Shown here: positions 8,901 through 18,447 of the stretch, in pieces
How positions within the stretch are numbered: the first letter of the stretch is position 1
How the letters are laid out: the number at the start of each line of letters is the position of its first letter
NCBI GenBank assembly: GCA_964344935.1
Contig: CAYFPL010000001.1
Location: 806,001-870,000 of the forward strand
Direction: 5' to 3'
Source: GCA-2731375 sp964344935
GTDB taxonomy: Bacteria; Pseudomonadota; Alphaproteobacteria; GCA-2731375
Length of the DNA stretch: 64,000 nt
Translations under genes and position numbers: made by a program
Notes under the pieces: model-generated
What the model was told of the DNA's origin: nothing
Database searches by the model: none
Seen by the model: the letters and a program-made list of their open reading frames with translations, nothing else

Positions 8901-9743
8901 ATGAAATTCGGAATTGTCCCCATCAATATCGGCGTGGCCTCAGCCGAGCAGATGATCACCATGGCGCAGGTAGCCGAGGAAGCGGGCTATGAGAGTGTCT
9001 GGACCTTCGAGCATGTCATCGTGCCGGTGGATTACGAGTCCAAATACCCGTACGCGGCCTCCGGCAAGATGGGCGCGGCGCCGGAGACGCCGTTCGTCGA
9101 TCCCCTGATCGCCCTGACCGCCATCGCGACACAAACCAAGAGTATCCGCCTCGCCACCGGCGTCAATATCGTCGCCCAGGCCAATCCTCTGCTGCTGGCG
9201 AAACAGGCCGCAAGCCTGGATTTCCTTTCGGGCGGGCGCTTTATGCTGGGCGCCGGCATCGGCTGGCTTAGGGAGGAATTCGTCGCCATGGGCGTGCCGT
9301 TCGAGCGCCGCGGCGCCCGTTTCGATGACTACATGGTGGCCATGAAAAAGGTCTGGTCCGGCGAGGTGGTTGAGCACGAAAGCGATTTCCTCTCCTGGCA
9401 CGGCTTCAAAAGCTATCCCCTGCCCGCCCAGAAACCGGGCGTGCCTATCATCATGGGGGGACGGGCCGGCAAGATCTATGAACGCATCGCCAAATATGGC
9501 GACGGCTGGTTCATCCCCGGCGCCAGCACCGATGAGCTGCCAGGCATGCTTGCGGATTTGCGGGCCGCCTGCGAGGCCGAGGGCCGGGACTATGACGAGA
9601 TCGAATTGACCACCATGTGGTCTCCCAAGGGCGGGGAAGATAGCCTCAAGGCCCTGGCGGATCTGGGCATTCACCGCGTAGTCACCATTCCTGGCGGCGA
9701 TCTGGATACCATCAGGGCGATTGCCGAAGCGCATATCCGCTAA
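8901..9743 (+). CDS. LLM-class F420/flavin-dependent oxidoreductase
   Basis: A 280-residue TIM-barrel protein of the bacterial luciferase-like superfamily. Features are MKFGIVPINIGVAS at the N-terminus, AEEAGYESVWTFEHVIVP, TGVNIVAQANPLLLAKQAAS, the LSGGRFMLGAGIGWLREEF cofactor-binding block (about 109-127) and VPIIMGGRAGKIYERIAKYGDGW. The last pattern is typical of the TIGR03619-like F420-dependent group, so F420 may be used instead of FMN. The substrate is unknown. It sits 26 nt upstream of the thiolase-like gene in the same direction, suggesting a shared breakdown pathway. Confidence 0.88.
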   Translation: MKFGIVPINIGVASAEQMITMAQVAEEAGYESVWTFEHVIVPVDYESKYPYAASGKMGAAPETPFVDPLIALTAIATQTKSIRLATGVNIVAQANPLLLAKQAASLDFLSGGRFMLGAGIGWLREEFVAMGVPFERRGARFDDYMVAMKKVWSGEVVEHESDFLSWHGFKSYPLPAQKPGVPIIMGGRAGKIYERIAKYGDGWFIPGASTDELPGMLADLRAACEAEGRDYDEIELTTMWSPKGGEDSLKALADLGIHRVVTIPGGDLDTIRAIAEAHIR

Positions 9744-9769
9744 CCCAATTCATCACCAAGGACATCGCA

Positions 9770-11305
9770 ATGGACGCGCGTACTACGCCCATCCTAGTCG
9801 GCTGCGGCCAGATCACCCAAAGGGAGCCCGACCCTGCCGTTGCCCTTTCGCCCCTGGAACTGACTGCGGCGGCGGCACGCCAGGCAGCCGAGGATACCGG
9901 TGCGGGGGACAGGATCTTCGAAGCCTTGGATACGGTTCTCTCGATCCGCTCCTTCTCCGATACGTCCTGGCGCTTCACCTCACCCTTCGGGCAGTCCACC
10001 AACATTCCCAAGTCTTTGGCCGGGCGCCTGGGCGCAACGGGTGCCAAACGGCTGATCTACACCTACCCAGGCGGCAACATGGTGCAATGGTCCATCAACC
10101 GCCTGTTTGAGATGATCACCAGGGGTGAAGTGGGCGCGGCCCTGATCGCAGGCGGCGAGGCACTGGCCACGCAAAAGGCGGCGCAACGGGCCGGCCTGGA
10201 CCTGGACTGGAACGAGGATCCAGGCGGCGAGCCGGAAATGTGGGGTGTTGCGACCCGAGGCTGGAACGATGCGGAGGACCGCCACCGCATGGCCGGCGCC
10301 ATTTTCGCCTATCCCCTGTTCGAGAATGCGCTGCGCCATAAGGCCGGCCGGACCGTGGCCCAACAGAGCGTGGTAATCGGGGATTTGTTCGCACGTTTTG
10401 CCGCCGTCGCGGCTCAGAACCCCCTCGCCGATCGGCGCAACGGGTTCACGGCGGCTGAGATCGCCAGCCATGGCCCCGACAACCCCTATATCGGCTTCCC
10501 CTATACCAAGCTGATGAACGCCAACGCCTTCATCGACCAGTCCGCCGCCTTGATCCTGACGTCGGAAGAGAAAGCCAAGGCACTGGGCATCCCGCGGGAG
10601 AAATGGGTCTACCTGCATGGCTGCGCCGATACCTATGACCATTGGTTCATTTCCGACCGTATCGATTTCCATTCCTCACCGGCCATGCGGATGGCGGGAG
10701 AGGTGGCCCTGGAAATGGCGGGATTGGACCTCGGCGACATAGGCGCCTTCGATATTTACAGCTGCTTCCCTTCCGCCGTTCAGTTGGCCTGCCAGGAGCT
10801 AGGGTTAGCGACGGACGATGCGCGTGGCCTGACGGTCACCGGCGGCTTGCCCTATTTCGGCGGCCCCGGCAACAATTATGTCACTCACTCCATCGCCGAG
10901 ATGATGACCCGCCTGCGTGCGGCGCCGGGGATGAAGGGCCTGGTGACCTCATGCGGCAACTACGTCACCAAGGAGGCGGTGGGCATCTACAGCACCGATG
11001 CGCCTGAAAGGCCCTTCGCGCCCAAGGATCCGGCTGCCTATCAAGCCACCCTGAACGCCGATAAGGGCAGAGAGGCCGTAGAGGTGGCTGAAGGCCCGGC
11101 GGAGATCGAGACCTATACAGTTATGCATGATCGCGCCGGTCCATCATTTGCCATTGTCATGGGGATCCTGGACGACGGCCGTCGCTTTATCGCCAACACG
11201 GCCGAAGCTCCCGAACTTCTGCAGGATATGGTCGACCGTGACTACATGGCGGCCCGCGGCACGGTCGCCCACCACGACGGCCAAAACATTTTCACGCCGG
11301 TCTAG
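9770..11305 (+). CDS. Thiolase-superfamily acetyl-CoA acetyltransferase-like protein
   Basis: A 511-residue SCP-x/thiolase-like protein. The N-terminal PILVGCGQITQREPDP and the thiolase-fold segments FDIYSCFPSAVQLACQ (about 325-340), FGGPGNNYVTHSIAEM (about 362-377) and GLVTSCGNYVTKEA (about 391-404) match the long acetyl-CoA acetyltransferase group. A C-terminal extension of about 100 residues looks like the nucleic-acid-binding-like (OB) domain seen in that group. The usual nucleophile motif of degradative thiolases is not obvious near residue 90, so catalysis by condensation or cleavage is uncertain. It probably acts in CoA-thioester metabolism together with the upstream LLM enzyme. Confidence 0.85.
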   Translation: MDARTTPILVGCGQITQREPDPAVALSPLELTAAAARQAAEDTGAGDRIFEALDTVLSIRSFSDTSWRFTSPFGQSTNIPKSLAGRLGATGAKRLIYTYPGGNMVQWSINRLFEMITRGEVGAALIAGGEALATQKAAQRAGLDLDWNEDPGGEPEMWGVATRGWNDAEDRHRMAGAIFAYPLFENALRHKAGRTVAQQSVVIGDLFARFAAVAAQNPLADRRNGFTAAEIASHGPDNPYIGFPYTKLMNANAFIDQSAALILTSEEKAKALGIPREKWVYLHGCADTYDHWFISDRIDFHSSPAMRMAGEVALEMAGLDLGDIGAFDIYSCFPSAVQLACQELGLATDDARGLTVTGGLPYFGGPGNNYVTHSIAEMMTRLRAAPGMKGLVTSCGNYVTKEAVGIYSTDAPERPFAPKDPAAYQATLNADKGREAVEVAEGPAEIETYTVMHDRAGPSFAIVMGILDDGRRFIANTAEAPELLQDMVDRDYMAARGTVAHHDGQNIFTPV

Positions 11306-11311
11306 GGTCTG

Positions 11312-12130
11312 CTACAGCGCCGCGCCGTCCATCAGGATGGCCTTGACGGCGCTGTTGGCGCGAGCGCGGAAGGCGACGGCGTCTGGATGCATGTCCGCCT
11401 TGGGCCGAGGCACGGGATCGAAATGGTCGTATCGGTCCTGGCCCCGCACCAACAGGGCCGTGGTGCGGCCGCCGATCTGCCGGCAATAGGTGGGGATATA
11501 ACGGATCACGAAGCCGTGCCGGGGCTGGTCCGAACGGTTGGGCTCGGAGCCATGCGCGATAAGGACATGGTGTAGTGACATCTCGCCCGGCTGCAGTTCC
11601 AAATCCACCGCCTGGTCCTCATCCACCTCCATTTCCAAAACTTGGCCCCGGCTCAGCAAATTGTCGGCGGCGAAGGTATCCTTGTGCCTCATCTGTCCCG
11701 GAAGGTGACTGCCGGGCAGCACCCGCATGCAACCGTTTTCCCGGTTCGACGGTGTGACTGCGACCCAGGCGGTGACGATATCCGCTGGCTCCAGGCCCCA
11801 ATAGGTCAGATCCTGGTGCCAGGAGACATAGCTGGGATCCCTGGCCGGCTTGGAGAAGAAGGAAGACGACCAGCACAAAATGTCCGGGCCCAGCACTTTC
11901 TCCACATGATCAAGAATGCGCGCATCGCAAACCAGGTCATAGAGTTCAGGAAACAGGAAATGGGTGTTGGAGCGCAGAATTTCGCCGGCGTCCGCGCCAC
12001 AGGTAGCCTTGATCCAATCGACCTTGGCTGCAATCCGTGCGGCCTCGGAAGGTTCCAAAACCCGGATCGGCGCGAGGTAACCCTGATCCCGATAGGTCTC
12101 ATTCGCCAATGGCGCAGCCGTTTGCTGCAT
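11312..12130 (-). CDS. Phytanoyl-CoA dioxygenase (PhyH) family protein
   Basis: A 272-residue Fe(II)/2-oxoglutarate oxygenase. The iron-binding facial triad is visible: H105 and D107 in SWHQDLTYWG, and H193 in LIAHGSEPNRS; R210 in GFVIRYIP is positioned to bind 2-oxoglutarate. GCMRVLPGSH precedes the distal histidine as in the family. A good ribosome binding site (GGAGGAACGGC) precedes the ATG. It faces the thiolase-like gene tail to tail with a 6-nt gap and is divergent from the next LLM gene. The substrate is unknown; the family hydroxylates acyl-CoAs, small acids and natural products. Confidence 0.9.
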   Translation of the reverse strand: MQQTAAPLANETYRDQGYLAPIRVLEPSEAARIAAKVDWIKATCGADAGEILRSNTHFLFPELYDLVCDARILDHVEKVLGPDILCWSSSFFSKPARDPSYVSWHQDLTYWGLEPADIVTAWVAVTPSNRENGCMRVLPGSHLPGQMRHKDTFAADNLLSRGQVLEMEVDEDQAVDLELQPGEMSLHHVLIAHGSEPNRSDQPRHGFVIRYIPTYCRQIGGRTTALLVRGQDRYDHFDPVPRPKADMHPDAVAFRARANSAVKAILMDGAAL

Positions 12131-12239
12131 GCCGTTCCTCCAGCAGATTTTTTCTTGCTTGGCGCCATGATAGAGCGTCAGATGATTTAGTTGAAGTGGA
12201 GCTATCGAAGAAAAGCGGTCTTGCCTTGGATTCCCGACG

Positions 12240-13289
12240 ATGAAATTCGGCTATTTTACCTTGTCCGACAACGCCTATCCGGACAATCCCCGCAGCGCCA
12301 ACCAATTCGTCGAGGAGATTCGCGGCCAGGCCATCCTCGCAGACCGCCTCGGCTATCATTCCGCCTGGATCGGCGAACACCACTTTGACTCGCTCGGCGT
12401 AAACTCCCGCCCCGGCACCCTGCTGGCCAGTATCATTCCCGAGACCAAGCACATCCGTCTGGCGCCCGCGGTCAGCGTCCTGCCCCTGCACCATCCCCTG
12501 CATGTGGCCGAAGAATGGGCAACGATTGATCTTATATCAGGCGGCCGTGTGGATTTCGCCGCCGGGCGAGGCTATGACCGACGCGAGTTTGCCCCTTTCG
12601 GCGCCCCATTCATGGACTCGGCGGAAATGTTCGAGGAAGGCATGGAGGTGGTCCTCAAGGCCTGGAACTCTCCAGGCCCATGGTCCCACAAGGGCCGCTT
12701 CTATGACATTCCCGAAATGGAGATGACGCCGAAACCGGTGCAAAATCCGGTGCCGTTCTATGTCGCTTCATTCTCCGAGACCTCCGCCGACATGGCGGCC
12801 AGGCACGGCCTGAATATCATCTATGCGCCTTTCGCGGCCGGTATGGTCTATGGCGGGCTGGAACCGGCAGTGAAAAGCTATCGTGAAAAATGCCAGGCGC
12901 TCGGCAAGGAGCCGGGCCGGGCCATGTGCAGCTATTTCATCTACATCGCCGACGATGCCGCGGGCGAGGACTATGGCCGGGAGCGGCAGATGGCATATTT
13001 CAAACATTGCGTCCTGCCCGCTTTTCCGGACGATCCCGCCAAGGCGCCGCCGACCATGCATTACTTCATGGACATCGTGCGTATCCTGCAGGAGATGAAG
13101 AAGGAGGATCTGGGCGAGCGGTCGATCCTGATTGGCTCGCCAGACAAGATCATTGAAACCTTGAAGAAAGTGGAAGCGGCAGGGATCGAAGAAGTGATCC
13201 TTTACTTCAACGTAGGCAACAAACCCGATGCCATGGTGCGTGAGCAGATGCACCGATTTATGGAAGAGATCGCGCCAGCCTTCCAATAA
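12240..13289 (+). CDS. LLM-class flavin-dependent monooxygenase
   Basis: A 349-residue luciferase-like TIM barrel. It starts MKFGYFTLSDN and contains AWIGEHHFDSLGV (about 43-55), VSVLPLHHPLHVAEEWATID, LISGGRVDFAAGRGYDRREF and an ENxHRFM-like C-terminus. The HHPLxVAE pattern points to FMN-using monooxygenases of the bacterial luciferase type. It lies 28 nt upstream of the class III aminotransferase, and the order LLM, aminotransferase, HyuA, HyuB suggests a single operon for a nitrogen-containing substrate. The substrate cannot be told. Confidence 0.88.
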   Translation: MKFGYFTLSDNAYPDNPRSANQFVEEIRGQAILADRLGYHSAWIGEHHFDSLGVNSRPGTLLASIIPETKHIRLAPAVSVLPLHHPLHVAEEWATIDLISGGRVDFAAGRGYDRREFAPFGAPFMDSAEMFEEGMEVVLKAWNSPGPWSHKGRFYDIPEMEMTPKPVQNPVPFYVASFSETSADMAARHGLNIIYAPFAAGMVYGGLEPAVKSYREKCQALGKEPGRAMCSYFIYIADDAAGEDYGRERQMAYFKHCVLPAFPDDPAKAPPTMHYFMDIVRILQEMKKEDLGERSILIGSPDKIIETLKKVEAAGIEEVILYFNVGNKPDAMVREQMHRFMEEIAPAFQ

Positions 13290-13317
13290 ACTAGATTAAG
13301 ACAAGAGGAGCGCCATC

Positions 13318-14691
13318 ATGAACGTTATGCCGAATTCCGCCGCCGCGCGGGACATCGCCTACTATGTCCATCCGCAAACCAATCTGCGTCGCCATGCGGA
13401 GGTGGGGCCCGTGGTGGTCAGCAAGGGCGACGGCGTTTATGTGGAGGATGAGGCTGGCAATCGTTATCTGGAGACGGTCGCCGGCCTTTGGTGTGCTGCA
13501 CTGGGGTTTTCCGCGAACGAGCGTGTGGCGCGGGTGGCTTACGAGAGAATGCGCAGCCTGGGCTACTACCACACCTACCGCCACACAGCGAACGAGAGCA
13601 GTATCGACCTGGCGGAGAAGCTGATCCAACTGGCGCCGGTGCCCATGTCCAAGGTGCTGTTCCAATGTTCGGGTTCGGAAGCCAACGACACAGCGGTGAA
13701 ACTGGCCTGGTATTATCAGGCCGCCAAGGGCCGGCCGGAAAAGGTGAAGATCATCGGTCGCGAACGCGGCTACCACGGCAGCACCATCGCCGCCGTCTCT
13801 GTTTCGGGCAAGCCAGACATGCACGCCGACTTCGCCCTGCCCCTGCCCATGATGCGGCATACTGAATATCCTCACTACTATCGCGGCCACGAGGACGGCG
13901 AGAGCGAGGAACAGTTCGCCACACGAATGGCGGAGGCCCTGGAGGCACTGATCCTGGAAGAAGGGCCGGACACCGTGGCCGCTTTTTTCGCCGAGCCGGT
14001 GATGGCGGCGGGCGGGGCCATCATCCCGCCCAACACCTATTTCGAGAAGATGCAGACAGTGCTGCGCAAATACGACGTCCTGTTCGTGGCGGACGAAGTG
14101 GTCTGCGGGTTTGGCCGCACGGGCAATTGGTGGGGCAGCCAGACCTTCGACCTCAAGCCCGATATGATTACCTGTGCCAAGGCGCTCTCAGCGGCCTATC
14201 AGCCGATTTCCGCCCTGATGATATCCGAGGATATCCACCAGGCCATGCTGGCACAAAGCGACAAGCTGGGCGCTTTCGCCCACGGCTATACCCACGCGGG
14301 CCATCCGGTGACCACGGCCGTGGCGCTGGAAGTAATCAAGATCTACGAGGAAATGGATATCGTCGCCCGGGCCCGGGAGGTGGGCGGCCATATGATCGCC
14401 GGCCTTACCCAGTTCGCCGATCATCCCCTGGTGGGCGATGTGCGCGGTATCGGTATCCTGGCCGGCATGGAACTGATGAAGGACAAGGCCACGCGCACGC
14501 CTTACGAACCAGGCCTGGCGGGGCCGACCATGGACCGCATCGGCCGCGAGAACGGCTTGATCCTGCGGGTAATCGGCGACCGGCTCGCCTTTGCCCCGCC
14601 CCTTGTGATGACACGGGAAGACGTGGATCACATGGTCGAGGCGCTGGGCCGCACCCTGGACCAGGCCCATGCGGAACTGACCGCCGGCTGA
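13318..14691 (+). CDS. Class III PLP-dependent aminotransferase
   Basis: A 457-residue omega-aminotransferase. Diagnostic marks are YVEDEAGNRYLETVAGLW (about 40-57), QCSGSEANDTAVKLA (PLP phosphate loop, about 117-131), RGYHGST (about 148-154), the pyridine-ring aspartate in FVADEVVCGFGRTG and K288 in ITCAKALSAAY as the Schiff-base lysine. A strong AAGAGGAG ribosome site precedes the ATG. It lies 13 nt upstream of HyuA and is probably co-transcribed. Such enzymes move amino groups from amines or beta/gamma-amino acids to pyruvate or 2-oxoglutarate; here the donor may come from hydantoin-like ring opening. Confidence 0.93.
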   Translation: MNVMPNSAAARDIAYYVHPQTNLRRHAEVGPVVVSKGDGVYVEDEAGNRYLETVAGLWCAALGFSANERVARVAYERMRSLGYYHTYRHTANESSIDLAEKLIQLAPVPMSKVLFQCSGSEANDTAVKLAWYYQAAKGRPEKVKIIGRERGYHGSTIAAVSVSGKPDMHADFALPLPMMRHTEYPHYYRGHEDGESEEQFATRMAEALEALILEEGPDTVAAFFAEPVMAAGGAIIPPNTYFEKMQTVLRKYDVLFVADEVVCGFGRTGNWWGSQTFDLKPDMITCAKALSAAYQPISALMISEDIHQAMLAQSDKLGAFAHGYTHAGHPVTTAVALEVIKIYEEMDIVARAREVGGHMIAGLTQFADHPLVGDVRGIGILAGMELMKDKATRTPYEPGLAGPTMDRIGRENGLILRVIGDRLAFAPPLVMTREDVDHMVEALGRTLDQAHAELTAG

Positions 14692-14704
14692 GCAGGATGC
14701 AGCG

Positions 14705-16780
14705 ATGATCCGGGTCGCATTCGACATCGGCGGCACCTTCACGGATTTTGTCCTGCATGACGGCGGCCAAAATCGCACACATGTTCTCAAGGTTTCCTCC
14801 ACGCCCGAGGATCCAGGCGCGGCCGTACTATCGGGCCTGGAGGAGCTAATGAATCAAGCTGGCATCAGAGGCGGCGATATCGACAACGTCCTGCATGCCA
14901 CCACTGTCGCCACCAACGCAGTCCTGGAACGCAAGGGCGCTGCAACCGGCCTGATTACCACAGAGGGTTTCCGCGACGTCCTGATCATCGGCCGGCAGAA
15001 GCGCTACGAAACCTACGACCTTTTCATCGACAAGCCGGAGCCCCTGGTGCCCCGCCGCCACATTTTCGAGGTGGCCGAACGCATGGACCGGAGCGGGGAT
15101 GTGGTCACGGAGCTGGACTTGGCCTCCGTCGACCGCGCCATCGACGACCTGTTGGCGGCGGAGCGTGATACGGTAGCGGTGGCCCTCCTGCATGCCTATG
15201 CCAACCCGATCCACGAACAAGCCATATTGGCGCGTATCCGCGAGAAAGCGCCGCACATCTCGGTCTCCCTGTCATCAGAGGTATCGCCCAAGTTCCGCGA
15301 GTACGAGCGCACCAACACCGCTGTCGCCAACGCCTATGTGAAACCCATCGTCGAAGGCTATATGAACCGGCTGGGCGAGGCCCTGAACGAACAGGGCTAT
15401 AACAACGAATTGTTCGTCATGCAGTCTAGCGGCGGCCTGGTCACGCCCGCCATCGCCAAGGCCTACCCCATTCGCATCATTGAGTCCGGCCCGGCGGCGG
15501 GAGTGCTCATGGGCGGCATCGTCGGCGCGGCGGAAGGCCGGGAACACGTCATCACCTTCGACATGGGCGGCACGACGGCCAAGCTGGGGGCAGTGGACAA
15601 CGGTACGCCTGCGATCATGCCCACATTCGAGATCGGCCATGTGCGCTACAAAAAGGGCAGCGGTTTGCCGGTCAATATCCCGGCCGTGGAACTGCTGGAA
15701 ATCGGCGCCGGCGGCGGCAGCATCGCCCGGGCCGAGATGGGCATGATCGCCGTCGGCCCGGACAGCGCCGGCGCTGATCCCGGCCCTGTCTGTTACGGCC
15801 GCGGCGGACAGTCGCCGACCATTACCGATGCCAACCTGGTTCTTGGCTATATCGACCCAGACTGGTTCAACGGCGGTGCCATGACCTTGGATGCGAACGC
15901 CGCCGCCGAAGCGATCATGCGGGATATCGGCGGACCCCTGGACCTGGATCTGGGCGATGCCGCTTGGGGCGTCCATTTGGTCGCCACCATGAACATGGAG
16001 AATGCCTTACGCGTGGTCTCGGTGGAGCGGGGCCGCGATCCAAGGCGCTATGCCATGGTCGCCTTTGGCGGCGCCGGCCCGTTGCATGCTGCCCGGCTGG
16101 CCCGCGCCATCGGCATCCCCCAGGTCATCGTGCCCTTGGGTGCCGGCGTCGGTTCGGCCGTCGGCTTATTGCAGGCGGCTCCACGGATCGATGTCTCCAC
16201 CACCAAGGTCATGCCGCTGGAAGAGGATACCAGCGAAACCATCGCCCAGATCTATGAGGAGTTGGAGGCGCGGGCCAATGGCGAACTGGCGCAGCTTGGC
16301 GGCAGCGGTGAGCCCATATGGTCGCGTCAGGGTTATATGCGCTATGCCGGCCAGGGCTTCGAAGTTCAGGTGGACCTGCCCGACGGCCCCATCGGCAAGG
16401 ATTTCGCCGCCCGTGCCATGGCGGCCTTCAACGAGGCCTATTTGCAGAAGCATAAGTTCCTCGATCCCGACGGCCGCATCGAAGCGGTGGACTGGTCGTT
16501 GGCGGCGACCCTGCCGAAAACTCAAGGTGATGAAGAGATCGCGATCCCAACGCCGACTGGCCGGCAGACAAAGGCGCGGCAGGCCTGGTTCCCCGAAGCC
16601 GGTGGGTTCGTCGAAACACAGGTTTTGGAGCGGCAATCCCTGCCAGCCGACAGGGCCGTGGCGGGCCCGCTCATCGTTGAAGATCCGGATTCAACGACCG
16701 TCGTGCTGCCGGGTGATGCCGCCCGGATCAGCAGCGCCGGCCATCTGATTATCGATATCGCGCGGGAGGGCGCGGCATGA
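14705..16780 (+). CDS. HyuA-type hydantoinase/oxoprolinase alpha subunit (ATP-dependent)
   Basis: A 691-residue HyuA-family protein of the actin/ASKHA fold, which opens hydantoin or oxoproline-type rings, or carboxylates ketones, with ATP and works with a HyuB subunit. FDIGGTFTDFVL (6-17) is the first phosphate loop and ITFDMGGTTAKLGAVD (about 283-298) the second. HATTVATNAVLERKGA and ESGPAAGVLMGG are typical of the family. Its last four bases overlap the ATG of hyuB, so the two are translationally coupled. Sequence alone does not separate hydantoinase, oxoprolinase and acetone-carboxylase-like activities. Confidence 0.93.
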   Translation: MIRVAFDIGGTFTDFVLHDGGQNRTHVLKVSSTPEDPGAAVLSGLEELMNQAGIRGGDIDNVLHATTVATNAVLERKGAATGLITTEGFRDVLIIGRQKRYETYDLFIDKPEPLVPRRHIFEVAERMDRSGDVVTELDLASVDRAIDDLLAAERDTVAVALLHAYANPIHEQAILARIREKAPHISVSLSSEVSPKFREYERTNTAVANAYVKPIVEGYMNRLGEALNEQGYNNELFVMQSSGGLVTPAIAKAYPIRIIESGPAAGVLMGGIVGAAEGREHVITFDMGGTTAKLGAVDNGTPAIMPTFEIGHVRYKKGSGLPVNIPAVELLEIGAGGGSIARAEMGMIAVGPDSAGADPGPVCYGRGGQSPTITDANLVLGYIDPDWFNGGAMTLDANAAAEAIMRDIGGPLDLDLGDAAWGVHLVATMNMENALRVVSVERGRDPRRYAMVAFGGAGPLHAARLARAIGIPQVIVPLGAGVGSAVGLLQAAPRIDVSTTKVMPLEEDTSETIAQIYEELEARANGELAQLGGSGEPIWSRQGYMRYAGQGFEVQVDLPDGPIGKDFAARAMAAFNEAYLQKHKFLDPDGRIEAVDWSLAATLPKTQGDEEIAIPTPTGRQTKARQAWFPEAGGFVETQVLERQSLPADRAVAGPLIVEDPDSTTVVLPGDAARISSAGHLIIDIAREGAA

Positions 16781-18447
16781 ACAATCGAAGCGTCGATCCC
16801 GTCACCCTGACGGTAATCTGGAATACCCTGATGTCCATCGCAGAAGAGTTGGGCACCACGTTGCGCAGCACGGCCTTCTCGGAAGGCGTGCGGGAGGGCG
16901 ATGATTTCTCCACCGCCCTGTTCGACCGCGACGGCCGTATGATTGCCCAGGGAAATTTTAGCCCCGGCCACCTAGGCTCCATGCCGGCCTGCGTTCAACA
17001 CACGATCGAGCATTTCCCGCCCGAAACCCTGCGGCCGGGGGATTCCGTCCTGCTCAACGATAGTTTCATGTGTTCGGGCCATTTCCCCGACACTTTCCAG
17101 GTCATGCCCATCTTCGTGGACGAGGCCTTGGTCGGCTTCGTCGCCTGTTCGGCTCATCAGGTGGACATGGGCGGGGCCGCGCCCGGCAGCCAGAAGGTGC
17201 ATGGCGTAACGGAGTCATTCCAGGAAGGTCTACGCATTCTGCCCGTGCGTTTCGTGCGCGGCGGCGAGATCGACGAAGATATCCTGCGTCTTGTGCTTGG
17301 CAATGTGCGCATGCCCGACAAAGTGCGGGGCGATCTGTTGGCGCAACACACGGCAAACCTCAGCGCCGCCGCACGCATGCAACAGCTGTTTCGCGACCAT
17401 GGCGCGGAGACCATTACGCAGGCCTACGACATCATCCTCGATCGCTCGGAACAGGCCATGCGCGAGGCCCTGGCTGCCGTGCCGGCGGGCACCTACAGCT
17501 TCGAGGATTATCTAGACGATTACGGCCCCGATACCGAACCCATCAAGATGGCCGTCGACGTCACTTTCGACGGTGCCGGGGCGGTTGAGCTGGATTTCTC
17601 CCGCTCCTCCGACGTGGTGCCAGCGGCCATCAACTCATACATCAACTACACCCGTGCCTATGCCTTGTTCGCCATCAAGGTCTTCTGCGATGCGCAGCAG
17701 CCGCAGACCGCAGGTGCGATGCGCCCCATCACCGTGACGGCCCGGCCCGGGTCCTTCTTCAACCCGGAATTCCCGGCACCCTCGGGCGGACGGGCAATCC
17801 TGCAGATCCGCATTTTCGATGCCATCAACGGCGCTATCGCCAAAGCCCTGCCGCACCGTGCCATGGGCGCCTTCGCCCATTGGTCCAACCCCAACATTGG
17901 CGGCATGGATGACCGCACGGGCAAGCCTTTCGTCATGTATGACCTCTCCCTCGCCGGTTATGGCGGCCGCCAGGGCAAGGATGGCGTGGAGGCCCTGAGC
18001 CCGGTGATGAACTGTTCCAACATCCCGATCGAGGTGCACGAGACACACAACCCCATCCGAGTCCGCCGTTTGGAGTTTATTCCCGATTCCGGCGGCCCCG
18101 GCCAATGGCGCGGCGGCTGCGGCCTGCGCAAGGATATCGAGTTATTGAATTCGACCGCCGTCCTCTCCCACCTGGGCGATCGGCACAAATTCCAGCCCTA
18201 TGGCCTGTTCGGCGGCCAGCCGGGCGCCCTGGGCGAAAGCTTTTTGAACCCGGACGGCAACGCCCAGCCCCTGCATTCCAAGGGCATGTATGATCTTAAG
18301 CGGGGCGATGTGCTGAGTTTCCGCCTTTCCGGCGCCGGCGGTTATGGCCCTGTGGAGGAGCGGGACCCGGATGCCATCGCCCGGGACGTGGCGGACGGCT
18401 ATGTGACGGAACAGGGCGCGCGGGATGACTACGGCTGGGAACCCTAA
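16777..18447 (+). CDS. HyuB-type hydantoinase beta subunit
   Basis: A 556-residue HyuB-family subunit. It begins DPVTLTVIWNTLMSIAEE and contains STALFDRDGRMIAQGNFSPG (about 46-65), DSVLLNDSFMCSGHFPD, an ACSAHQVDMGG metal-site-like block, and the C-terminal SGGPGQWRGGCGLRKDIE region; it ends with GAGGYGPVEERDP, as is usual. It overlaps hyuA by 4 nt. Its last 23 nt overlap the start of the desaturase gene, so the three form one transcript. Confidence 0.93.
   Translation: MNNRSVDPVTLTVIWNTLMSIAEELGTTLRSTAFSEGVREGDDFSTALFDRDGRMIAQGNFSPGHLGSMPACVQHTIEHFPPETLRPGDSVLLNDSFMCSGHFPDTFQVMPIFVDEALVGFVACSAHQVDMGGAAPGSQKVHGVTESFQEGLRILPVRFVRGGEIDEDILRLVLGNVRMPDKVRGDLLAQHTANLSAAARMQQLFRDHGAETITQAYDIILDRSEQAMREALAAVPAGTYSFEDYLDDYGPDTEPIKMAVDVTFDGAGAVELDFSRSSDVVPAAINSYINYTRAYALFAIKVFCDAQQPQTAGAMRPITVTARPGSFFNPEFPAPSGGRAILQIRIFDAINGAIAKALPHRAMGAFAHWSNPNIGGMDDRTGKPFVMYDLSLAGYGGRQGKDGVEALSPVMNCSNIPIEVHETHNPIRVRRLEFIPDSGGPGQWRGGCGLRKDIELLNSTAVLSHLGDRHKFQPYGLFGGQPGALGESFLNPDGNAQPLHSKGMYDLKRGDVLSFRLSGAGGYGPVEERDPDAIARDVADGYVTEQGARDDYGWEP

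Noticed and set aside
15275..15976. Long minus-strand ORF inside hyuA, and similar ones at 22822-23700 and 45497-46585
   Set aside because: These mirror real genes on the other strand in GC-rich DNA and show no family motifs.
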